The position numbers and the translations under genes were made by a program. Below, one piece after another: positions 1 through 5,265 of a stretch of DNA of 5,265 bases. The notes below the pieces were generated by a model. That model was given only the letters and a program-made list of their open reading frames with translations, was not told the DNA's origin and did not search any database. The stretch is from Candidatus Zixiibacteriota bacterium. GTDB taxonomy: Bacteria > Zixibacteria > MSB-5A5 > GN15 > FEB-12. The stretch is taken from the NCBI GenBank assembly GCA_022570975.1, contig JACZYS010000130.1:1-5265 (forward strand), written 5' to 3'. Position 1 is the first letter of the stretch; each line of letters starts with the position of its first letter.

Positions 1-641
1 TGTATTCTATGTCTCAGGTTGATGCCAAGAAATTTGGTAAGATTTCAAAAGCCTTAAACGGCATTCTCAAAGGCGGCAGCAATATTCTGGATCGTGATAA
101 CCAGGCAAAAGCAACCGACGGTCATGGTCTTCTGGAGCTTGGTGATCTCAAAATTCTGCAAAAACAGATTTCAGAAAATCTAAAAACTCTCGGCAAACAG
201 GAAGAAGTTGAAACAGAAATTACAGAACGAGGACTGGTAATCCATATCCTGGAATCAACCCTCTTTAAAGAAGGGTCAGCCATTTTGCAGCCAAAAGCAA
301 TTGAGATTCTGAGCATCGTACATAATGATATTTCCAACAAACCAAACCATGTCAGAATTGAAGGGCACACCGACAACAGAAACGTATTTTCACCACTTTA
401 TCCGTCAAATTGGGAGCTATCTACAGCCAGAGCTACAGAAGTAGTCCGTCACTTTATCGAAGAATACGGATTCCAACCGGATCGGATTTCGGCATTGGGA
501 TATGGTGAATACCGCCCGGTAAGACCTAACAACAATTTTGAGAATCGTGCTCAAAACAGAAGAGTGGATATTGTTATTCTGACCATGGAGCTGACCTTAA
601 AAGAGCCAACTTCACAGCTTTATCAGTTTGTAAATAACTGA
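1..641 (+). CDS. motB: MotB, flagellar stator protein, 5'-truncated by the window edge
   Basis: MotB forms the stator with MotA in the inner membrane and anchors it to peptidoglycan. The reading frame is open to the left edge: codons before the ATG at 9 read Tyr-Ser, giving YSMSQVDAKKF. This matches the end of the MotB transmembrane helix and the start of the plug/linker, so the ATG at 9 is internal and the true start lies upstream. The ion-binding Asp of the helix is outside the window. Counting from Met at 9, residues about 75-192 are an OmpA-like peptidoglycan-binding domain: GHTDN at 119-123, NWELSTARA at 134-142, and NRRVDI at 183-188, whose Arg and Asp residues are typical of the family. 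Only about the first 40-50 residues should be missing. The stop is TGA at 639-641. No strong terminator follows, and a separate promoter drives the next gene. Another OmpA-family protein is less likely because of the YSMSQVDAKKF start and the flagellar context. Confidence 0.9.
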   Translation, partial: YSMSQVDAKKFGKISKALNGILKGGSNILDRDNQAKATDGHGLLELGDLKILQKQISENLKTLGKQEEVETEITERGLVIHILESTLFKEGSAILQPKAIEILSIVHNDISNKPNHVRIEGHTDNRNVFSPLYPSNWELSTARATEVVRHFIEEYGFQPDRISALGYGEYRPVRPNNNFENRAQNRRVDIVILTMELTLKEPTSQLYQFVNN

Positions 642-693
642 GCACTTTTTTCACACTCAATCCGGAAAACTTTTCCATTCTCCAACATATCAC

Positions 694-707
694 CTAATTC
701 GAATTAG
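694..707. promoter_or_regulatory. Perfect 14-bp palindrome, candidate activator (enhancer) site
   Basis: The sequence CTAATTCGAATTAG is its own reverse complement over all 14 bases. Its centre is about 63 bases upstream of the -24 element of the sigma-54 promoter and roughly 88 bases upstream of the expected transcription start. NtrC-family activators of flagellar sigma-54 promoters usually bind dyad sites at such distances, so an upstream activating site is a reasonable inference. Only one copy was seen, and no known binding consensus was matched. Confidence 0.45.
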
Positions 708-752
708 TCAAATCTTAGCGTAAGTTATTGTTCTTGAGTAACATGTGTGCGG

Positions 753-760
753 GCACGTGC
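753..760. promoter_or_regulatory. 8-bp palindrome directly upstream of the -24 element
   Basis: GCACGTGC is a perfect 8-bp palindrome ending two bases before the TGGCACG box. A protein bound here could affect RpoN holoenzyme binding. An 8-bp palindrome can easily occur by chance, so its role is unproven. Confidence 0.2.
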
Positions 761-762
761 TT

Positions 763-777
763 TGGCACGACCATTGC
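763..777 (+). promoter_or_regulatory. Sigma-54 (RpoN) -24/-12 promoter for the flgB operon
   Basis: TGGCACG at 763-769, four bases, then TTGC at 774-777 matches the sigma-54 consensus almost perfectly. The invariant GG (764-765) and GC (776-777) are separated by exactly 10 bases. A start of transcription around base 789 is expected, leaving a leader of about 20 bases before the flgB ATG at 811, with its ribosome binding site at 801-806. The promoter is intergenic and correctly oriented for flgB-flgC-orf108-fliE-fliF-fliG-fliH. Sigma-54 promoters need an ATP-driven NtrC-type activator (FlrC, FleQ or FlgR types in other bacteria), so this operon is probably a staged, activator-dependent flagellar class. 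Confidence 0.9.
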
Positions 778-810
778 TTTACAATTCGGTGAGGTATAAT
801 AGGAAGTAAT

Positions 811-1224
811 ATGACTAATAAAATATTAGATTTTTTGTTTGTTAAAACCGGAGTCCCAAAACTACAGAAATATCTGGACCTGTCAGCTATTCGTCACAAA
901 CTGGTAAGCGGAAATATTGCCAATAGCTCAACTCCCGGTTACAAAACCAAAGATATTGACTTTCAAGCGGAATTTAACAGAATGACAAAGAAGACAAACT
1001 CACTGGCAGGTATTACAACAAATCCCGGGCATATTCCTCTTGGGAATCATGACAAAAGAGGTCCAACAATAATAAGTGAAAAAATTCAGTCCGGAGATTT
1101 TAACTCAATTGATATAGATAAAGAAGTTTCAAAAATGGCCCAGAACGAACTGCTTTTTTCTATTGGTGCCAAGTTGATGAAACACAGATTTGAAGGACTG
1201 AGGAAAGTTATTACCAGCAGATAA
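811..1224 (+). CDS. flgB: FlgB, flagellar proximal rod protein
   Basis: FlgB forms part of the proximal rod that passes from the MS ring through the periplasm. It is exported by the flagellar type III system. The 137-residue product is of normal FlgB length. The N-terminal helix region carries the rod/hook family signature: LVSGNIANSSTPGYKTKDIDF at about 31-51, with NIAN followed by TPGYK. A middle segment has the TNxxHI stretch at 70-75, and the C-terminal helix (about 103-136) contains the conserved DIDKEVSKMAQNELLFS-type core. The ATG at 811 is preceded by AGGAAG at 801-806. It is the first gene after the sigma-54 promoter, and 11 bases separate it from flgC, so cotranscription is very likely. 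Confidence 0.95.
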   Translation: MTNKILDFLFVKTGVPKLQKYLDLSAIRHKLVSGNIANSSTPGYKTKDIDFQAEFNRMTKKTNSLAGITTNPGHIPLGNHDKRGPTIISEKIQSGDFNSIDIDKEVSKMAQNELLFSIGAKLMKHRFEGLRKVITSR

Positions 1225-1235
1225 GGATTTATTTT

Positions 1236-1730
1236 ATGGGTGGAATATTAAACGCTATTGAAATATCGTCACAGGGACTTTCTGTTCAAAGAGCAAAAAT
1301 GAACACTGTGGCCAAAAACATTGCCAATGCAGAAACTACCGAAACAAAAGACGGCGGCCCATATAGAAGAGAAAGAGTTATTGTACGGGAAGCGGAAGTA
1401 AAAAACTCTTTTGATTCATTCATGAAAAAAGCCGGCAGTCGCCTGGCCAGAACCAACAGCAGACATATCACCGGAAGAGGATCTGTTCACGGCATTAAGT
1501 TAAGCATTCCTACGGTTGAATCAGAAGTACATGTGGATAAGGATTTCGGATTTAAAATAGTACATGATCCCTCTCATCCAAGTGCGGATGAAAACGGTTA
1601 TGTAAAGATGCCGGATATTGAAATAATTACGGAAATGGTTGATATGATGGCTGCAACCCGGGCTTATGAAGCTAACACGGTAGCAATTTCATCGGCAAAG
1701 AAAATGGCAAAGGATGCCCTTGACATTTAA
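1236..1730 (+). CDS. flgC: FlgC, flagellar proximal rod protein, with an internal insertion
   Basis: FlgC is the second proximal rod component. The N-terminal part has the rod signature NTVAKNIANAETTETKDGGPYRR (residues 23-45, key residues N29-N31 and the GGPYRR motif). The C-terminal part has DPSHPSADENGYVKMPD at 111-127 and EMVDMMAATRAYEAN at 133-147, both diagnostic of FlgC. At 164 residues it is about 30 longer than the enteric protein as I recall it (134). The extra length lies at about 54-90, a basic stretch (KKAGSRLARTNSRHITGRG) that resembles a middle part of FlgB. The start at 1236 has AAGGA at 1223-1227, overlapping the flgB stop codon, which suggests coupled translation. Confidence 0.95.
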   Translation: MGGILNAIEISSQGLSVQRAKMNTVAKNIANAETTETKDGGPYRRERVIVREAEVKNSFDSFMKKAGSRLARTNSRHITGRGSVHGIKLSIPTVESEVHVDKDFGFKIVHDPSHPSADENGYVKMPDIEIITEMVDMMAATRAYEANTVAISSAKKMAKDALDI

Positions 1731-1756
1731 AAAGAGGAACAAGGAGAGAAAACAAA

Positions 1757-2083
1757 ATGAAAATAAACCCACTCGGCATACAATCTTATGAACAGATTAA
1801 CAAAAGAGAAAACAGAGCAGTCCAAACTTCTGCCGAAAATATTAAAGCTGGAGCTGATTCAAAAGTCGAGATAACTCCACAGGAGAATATCTCCGGGTCA
1901 AAATTATCCATCAAAGCACCGGAAAGTAGCTTTGCAGAAATGCTGTCACCGGAAGAAAGACAGGCCCTGGATCTTCTCTTTAACAAGTTCAAAAACAGCG
2001 AGAGATTTGGTGCCGGCTTCAACAGAAATTCAGGTGCAGCCGCCAATAAAATGGTTGGTAATGTTGTTGATATAAAGGTCTGA
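1757..2083 (+). CDS. Unnamed 108-residue protein in the flagellar operon, FlgM-like N-terminus
   Basis: I cannot assign this gene to a named family. It lies 26 bases after flgC and 5 bases before fliE, with a strong Shine-Dalgarno AAGGAGA at 1741-1747, so it is very likely a real gene. The product is hydrophilic, has no signal peptide or membrane segment, and lacks Cys, Trp and His. Residues 1-50 look disordered: MKINPLGIQS, then SKVEITPQEN at 35-44. This layout resembles the N-terminus of Gram-positive FlgM (MKIN start, then a D-K-(V/I)-E-I-S motif), judged from memory. Residues 63-78 form a probable amphipathic helix with LSPEERQALDLLFNKF, and the end is MVGNVVDIKV at 99-108. The sigma-28-binding C-terminal helices of FlgM are not evident. 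Possible roles are an exported rod-assembly factor, a chaperone or a divergent regulator; none is proven. Confidence 0.8.
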   Translation: MKINPLGIQSYEQINKRENRAVQTSAENIKAGADSKVEITPQENISGSKLSIKAPESSFAEMLSPEERQALDLLFNKFKNSERFGAGFNRNSGAAANKMVGNVVDIKV

Positions 2084-2088
2084 AGAAA

Positions 2089-2409
2089 ATGACTAACAAT
2101 ATTGCAAATATAAACAGAGTTATTCCGGGATTGGTTGAAAAACTTAACCCAACCAAAGTTGATGGAAATTCAAACGGTGAAGTTTCCGGTGAAAATTTTG
2201 GTGATATGTTTGGGAAACTGATTCAAAGTGTCAGCGAAGCTCAAACTCAATCACATAATGTAGAAGAAGCAATGCTTGCCGGTGAACCGGTAGAGTTGCA
2301 TCAGGTAATGATTAAAGCGGAGCAAGCCGGAGTTTCTATGGACCTGTTGCTTGAAATCAGGAATAAATTAATAAACGCGTATACGGAACTTATGCGGATG
2401 CCTATGTAA
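2089..2409 (+). CDS. fliE: FliE, hook-basal body adaptor between MS ring and rod
   Basis: FliE links the FliF ring to the rod and is among the first substrates of the flagellar export apparatus. The 106-residue product has normal length. After a variable N-terminal 35 residues, it shows the family core: F37 to V48 in FGDMFGKLIQSV, then HNVEEAMLAGEPVELHQVM (56-74) and SMDLLLEIRNKLINAYTELMRM (83-104). The (E/V)-(I/V)-RNKL-x-x-AY-x-E-(I/L)-MRM ending is diagnostic. The start at 2089 lies just after the preceding stop codon. Its ribosome site is modest: AAAGG at 2074-2078, inside the upstream gene, is a rather long 10 bases away, so translation may be coupled to the upstream gene. Confidence 0.95.
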   Translation: MTNNIANINRVIPGLVEKLNPTKVDGNSNGEVSGENFGDMFGKLIQSVSEAQTQSHNVEEAMLAGEPVELHQVMIKAEQAGVSMDLLLEIRNKLINAYTELMRMPM

Positions 2410-2482
2410 ATTGATGAAATAAATAATTTTGAAATATTTTCTTAAACCATGGATGGTAACGAAAAAAAATATAGGATGTTAA

Positions 2483-4060
2483 ATGGATAGAATTGCTGAA
2501 ATTTTTAAGAATTATATGGCCTATGTAGGTCAAATGACCTCAAGTCAGGTGATGATGCTCCTGGGAGTGGTTACCGGAACAATTGTTGGTGCCGTTTTCC
2601 TGTTTGGATGGGTGAACGAAGTAACTTATGCAAACTTATACTCCAATCTCTCGGAAAGCGAAGCCGGCGAGGTAACCAGCTACCTCAATGAGCACAAAAT
2701 CCGGTATGAACTAAGCGACGGTGGCCGCTCAATATCAGTCCCAACCTCAGATGTTTATAAAACAAGAATTGAGCTCGCTTCAGAAGGACTTCCCCAGTCA
2801 GGCTCTGTTGGGTATTCAATCTTTGACAAAAACAATCTGGGAATGACAGACTTTTTGCAGAAGATCAATTTCAGAAGAGCATTGGAAGGTGAACTTACCA
2901 GAACAATTACACAGTTGAGCGAAGTAAAAGCTGCCCGTGTACATATTGTTATGCCAAAGGAAAAACTGTTCAGTGATGACCAGCGAGATGCAACAGCTTC
3001 TATTGTACTGAAATTGTCCGGTGCCGGCTCCTTATCAAAAAATCAGATTAGGGGAATTACTCATCTGGTCGCCTCTTCAGTTGAAGGACTTAAACCGTCA
3101 AATATCTCAATAATTGATTATAACGGAAACCTCCTAACTTCCAGTCATGAAAACTCTCTGATAGCCGGACTTTCTTCAACTCAACTTGAAGTTCAAAAGC
3201 AGGTGGAGACTTACCTTCAGGATAAAGCTCAGTCAATGCTGGACAATGTTCTTGGCATGGGTAAGGCAGTTGTAAGAGTAACTGCAGATTTAAACTTTCA
3301 GCAAATTGAAAAAACGAGCGAAACTTTTGATGCCAACTCACCATCGGTCAGAAGTGAAGAAAGAATAAAATCCAGTTCTGTCCTTTCCGACAAAGCTGAA
3401 GATACCAACGAATCCAGCGAAGATAACAGCACCGAAACTACCATAACCAACTATGAACTCAACAAATCAGTTGAACATATCATAAATGCTGTCGGAACAA
3501 TAAAAAGATTATCACTGGCAGTAATGGTTGATGGAGTTTATGAAGAAGTAGAAGGGGAAGACGGAGCGATAGAATACAACTATCAGCCCCGTACCCAGGA
3601 TGAGTTAGACCGTTTATCAGGTATTGTTAAAAATACAATTGGTTTTGACTCAGATAGAAATGACCAGATAGAAATAGTAAACATTGCTTTCAACAGACAA
3701 AACCTGCAGGATGACCGGGAGTTTTTGGACTCAATGTATATAAGAGATTTTTATTATGACATAGCCAGGAAAGTAGGCTTTTTCTTGATGATTGCATTTG
3801 GAATACTTTACTTCAAAAAGAAAGCATCAAAATTATTCGAAGCTCTTTCAAAAATTGTTCCGCCCGCTCCAATTAGAAAAGTGGTAGTAGCTCAACAGAG
3901 TGCCGCAGTGCCAGCCGCTCAGGCTATTGAAACGGAAGAATTAGAAATTCCGGTAGTTCAGGAAAAGAGAAAACCAAAGTTGGTTGATAAAATGCAGGAA
4001 ACCGCAAAAGAACAGCCTGAAGAAATCGCAAAAGTTATTAAAACCATGATGATTGAATAG
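2483..4060 (+). CDS. fliF: FliF, flagellar MS-ring protein
   Basis: FliF assembles into the inner-membrane MS ring, the foundation of the basal body and housing of the export gate. The 525-residue protein is close to the usual size. The first membrane helix is about 23-42. RBM1 follows (NLYSNLSESEAGEV, 51-64; GLPQSGSVGYSIFD, 102-115). The YscJ/FliF RBM2 domain is at about 125-220, with RRALEGELTRTI (131-142), ARVHIVMPKE (151-160) and SNISIIDYNGNLL (206-218). RBM3 lies at about 235-410, interrupted by an acidic Ser/Glu/Asn loop (301-319). A second membrane helix is at about 428-445. The cytoplasmic tail ends QPEEIAKVIKTMMIE, matching the FliG-binding segment. AGGA at 2473-2476 lies six bases from the ATG. 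The 73-base gap after fliE is AT-rich, without a convincing terminator. Confidence 0.97.
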   Translation: MDRIAEIFKNYMAYVGQMTSSQVMMLLGVVTGTIVGAVFLFGWVNEVTYANLYSNLSESEAGEVTSYLNEHKIRYELSDGGRSISVPTSDVYKTRIELASEGLPQSGSVGYSIFDKNNLGMTDFLQKINFRRALEGELTRTITQLSEVKAARVHIVMPKEKLFSDDQRDATASIVLKLSGAGSLSKNQIRGITHLVASSVEGLKPSNISIIDYNGNLLTSSHENSLIAGLSSTQLEVQKQVETYLQDKAQSMLDNVLGMGKAVVRVTADLNFQQIEKTSETFDANSPSVRSEERIKSSSVLSDKAEDTNESSEDNSTETTITNYELNKSVEHIINAVGTIKRLSLAVMVDGVYEEVEGEDGAIEYNYQPRTQDELDRLSGIVKNTIGFDSDRNDQIEIVNIAFNRQNLQDDREFLDSMYIRDFYYDIARKVGFFLMIAFGILYFKKKASKLFEALSKIVPPAPIRKVVVAQQSAAVPAAQAIETEELEIPVVQEKRKPKLVDKMQETAKEQPEEIAKVIKTMMIE

Positions 4061-4062
4061 GG
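4059..4062 (+). promoter_or_regulatory. Weak ribosome binding site fixing the fliG GTG start
   Basis: AGGG overlaps the fliF stop codon (4058-4060) and lies six bases before GTG at 4069. Upstream in the fliG frame there is a stop at 4054-4056 and no ATG, GTG or TTG between it and 4069, so GTG is the earliest possible start. Confidence 0.6.
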
Positions 4063-4068
4063 CCTGCC

Positions 4069-5079
4069 GTGCAGTACGATAATTTAACATCGCTCCAAAA
4101 AGTAGCTGTTGCCTTAGTCGCATTTGGTTCAGAGGTTTCTGCCTTGGTGCTCAAAGGTATGAACGAGCATGACCTGGAAAAAATCACCGTGGAAATTGCA
4201 AACCTTCGAGATGTTCCTGCCGCTGTTGAACAAAAAGTAATCGAAGAGTGCCATCAGATTTTTATGGCTCGTCAATATATATCTCAGGGTGGTGTTGACT
4301 TTGCCAAACAGATTTTGGAAAAAGCGGTAGGGGCTCATAAGGCGTCAGAGATTATGCATCGCCTGGAGTCTTCGCTCCGTTCCAAAGGTTTTTCCATGCT
4401 ACAGGATATTGACCCCAAACAGCTTACAGGATTCTTACAGAACGAGCATCCCCAGACAATTTCTTTGATATTGACCCAGCTTAACCCTCAACAGGCAGCC
4501 GCTGTTTTATCTGAGTTATCACAGGAGCTCCAGGCCGAAGTTTCTCTGAGAATTGCCACCATGGAGAAAATTGCTCCGGAAATCTTAGGCGAAATTGAGC
4601 AGACACTTGAGGGACATTTTGAAAAGTCTGGCTCGGCAACGATGTCGGTATCGGGCGGTGCCAAAGCTATTGCCGAGATTTTGAACCTTATAGATACATC
4701 GGCGGAAAAGAACATCCTGCAATCGCTTGAAGCAGACGACCCGGATCTGGCCGCAGAAGTCAAAAATATGATGTTTGTATTTGATGATATTGTTCTTTTG
4801 GATGATCGTTCCATTCAGAGACTGCTTAAAGAAGTAGAGACAAAGGACCTGTCACTTGCTTTAAAAGCTTCCAGTGATGAGGTGAAAGAGAAGATATTTG
4901 CCAACGTTTCAGAACGTGTGGCCGTGATGATGAAAGAAGAGATGGAATATATGGGACCCACAAGATTGTCTGATGTTGAAGCAGCACAGGGAAGAATAGT
5001 TGAGACAGTAAGAAGACTTGAAGAAGAAGGCCAGATTATCATCTCCGGTCGAGGTGGAAAAGAGGATATCATTGTCTAG
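4069..5079 (+). CDS. fliG: FliG, flagellar motor switch protein (GTG start)
   Basis: FliG sits on the cytoplasmic face of the MS ring. It receives torque from MotA and switches direction with FliM/FliN. The 336-residue product has normal length. The N-terminal domain (about 1-100) starts LTSLQKVAVALVAFG and binds FliF. The middle domain carries the FliM-binding motif EHPQT at 126-130. A GG pair at 196-197 begins the linker helix, and the C-terminal domain has the MFVF motif at 235-238. The torque-helix charges can be matched to Escherichia coli: K266, R283, E290, E291 and R299 correspond to K264, R281, D288, D289 and R297 (alignment from memory), the two Asp being Glu here. Eight bases separate fliF from fliG, and the 3' end overlaps the next gene by 8 bases. 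Confidence 0.97.
   Translation: MQYDNLTSLQKVAVALVAFGSEVSALVLKGMNEHDLEKITVEIANLRDVPAAVEQKVIEECHQIFMARQYISQGGVDFAKQILEKAVGAHKASEIMHRLESSLRSKGFSMLQDIDPKQLTGFLQNEHPQTISLILTQLNPQQAAAVLSELSQELQAEVSLRIATMEKIAPEILGEIEQTLEGHFEKSGSATMSVSGGAKAIAEILNLIDTSAEKNILQSLEADDPDLAAEVKNMMFVFDDIVLLDDRSIQRLLKEVETKDLSLALKASSDEVKEKIFANVSERVAVMMKEEMEYMGPTRLSDVEAAQGRIVETVRRLEEEGQIIISGRGGKEDIIV
5061..5066 (+). promoter_or_regulatory. Ribosome binding site for the fliH TTG start, inside fliG
   Basis: AGAGGA lies inside the last codons of fliG, five bases before TTG at 5072. It supports TTG over the upstream in-frame GTG at 5054, which has no well-spaced site. Confidence 0.55.
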
Positions 5080-5265
5080 TCTGATTAAGGCCATATCAGA
5101 AGGCTCCAAAGTATATATCGGCGAGAGGCATTTTGACGAAAAAAAAGAGACCCAGTCATTTCAAAAATTGGCGCAGCTTTTCCCGGGCATAAGTATATTA
5201 ACTGATAACCAGGGAGCAAAATTAATCCCCATCCATGAAGCATTCAAGATGGAAATAATTTTGAA
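5072..5265 (+). CDS. fliH: Probable FliH, export ATPase regulator, 3'-truncated (TTG start)
   Basis: An open frame runs from TTG at 5072 to the right edge with no stop, giving 64 residues that begin MSSLIKAISEGSKVYIGE. FliH binds and inhibits the FliI ATPase and docks it at the C ring and export gate. The N-terminus of FliH is poorly conserved, and the FliI-binding coiled coil would lie beyond the window. The assignment therefore rests on the MSSLIKA-type start and on position directly after fliG, where fliH usually sits. The start overlaps the fliG stop by 8 bases, implying translational coupling. No Trp occurs in the visible part, although the enteric protein uses N-terminal Trp residues for docking. 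An unrelated small flagellar gene cannot be excluded. Confidence 0.65.
   Translation, partial: MSSLIKAISEGSKVYIGERHFDEKKETQSFQKLAQLFPGISILTDNQGAKLIPIHEAFKMEIIL

Noticed and set aside
9..11. ATG at 9 as the start of the first gene
   Set aside because: The frame stays open to base 1, and the residues before it (Tyr-Ser) continue the known MotB helix/plug pattern YSMSQVDA. A start here would lack the membrane anchor.
664..676. GGAAAA-C-TTTTCC inverted repeat after motB as a terminator
   Set aside because: The loop would be a single base, the stem is AT-rich and no T-run follows. It does not look like an intrinsic terminator.
2411..2440. TTGATG-18-TATTTT as a sigma-70 promoter before fliF
   Set aside because: The match is weak, and such AT-rich matches are expected by chance in this 73-base gap. 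No other evidence separates fliF from the upstream operon.
3090..3344. Minus-strand open frame opposite fliF
   Set aside because: It lies entirely within conserved FliF coding sequence and encodes nothing recognisable.
5054..5056. In-frame GTG as an earlier start for fliH
   Set aside because: It lacks a spaced ribosome site and would add six residues before the MSSLIKA-type start, which fits better at TTG 5072.
4488..5109. Long minus-strand open frames opposite fliG
   Set aside because: They are antisense shadows of a well-conserved gene, with Ser/Phe/Ile-rich low-complexity products and no recognisable motifs.

Overview
The window is an ordinary-looking but informative piece of a flagellar gene cluster. 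All genes lie on the + strand and are tightly packed. In order they are: the 3' part of a stator gene (motB, cut by the left edge); a 169-base intergenic region holding a very clear sigma-54 (RpoN) promoter; then flgB, flgC, an unnamed 108-codon gene, fliE, fliF, fliG and the first 64 codons of a probable fliH (cut by the right edge). I see no rRNA, tRNA, CRISPR array, insertion sequence or other mobile DNA.

The organism is a flagellated bacterium with a moderately low G+C, AT-leaning genome. Most genes have a recognisable Shine-Dalgarno site. A -24/-12 promoter before the rod/MS-ring genes means RpoN and an NtrC-type activator control this step of flagellar assembly, as in many Gram-negative lineages. 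The sequence alone does not fix the phylum. The protein sequences are clearly divergent from the enteric ones; a diderm outside the Gammaproteobacteria is my inference, and I do not name a genus.

Region by region: bases 1-641 encode the periplasmic, peptidoglycan-binding part of MotB. Bases 642-810 carry a perfect 14-bp palindrome (possible activator site), an 8-bp palindrome next to the -24 element, the sigma-54 promoter and the flgB ribosome binding site. Bases 811-1730 encode the proximal rod proteins FlgB and FlgC. Bases 1757-2083 encode the unnamed small protein, whose N-terminus resembles FlgM of Gram-positive bacteria. Bases 2089-2409 encode FliE, which joins the rod to the MS ring. 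Bases 2483-4060 encode FliF (MS ring), 4069-5079 FliG (rotor switch), and 5072 onward probably FliH, which overlaps fliG by 8 bases.

The genes belong together functionally. FliF forms the membrane ring, its C-terminal tail recruits FliG, FliE links the ring to the FlgB/FlgC rod, FliH would regulate the export ATPase, and MotB anchors the stator that pushes on FliG. The points most worth a second look are the unnamed gene, a FlgB-like stretch inserted in FlgC, the promoter with its palindromes, and sequence departures in FliF.
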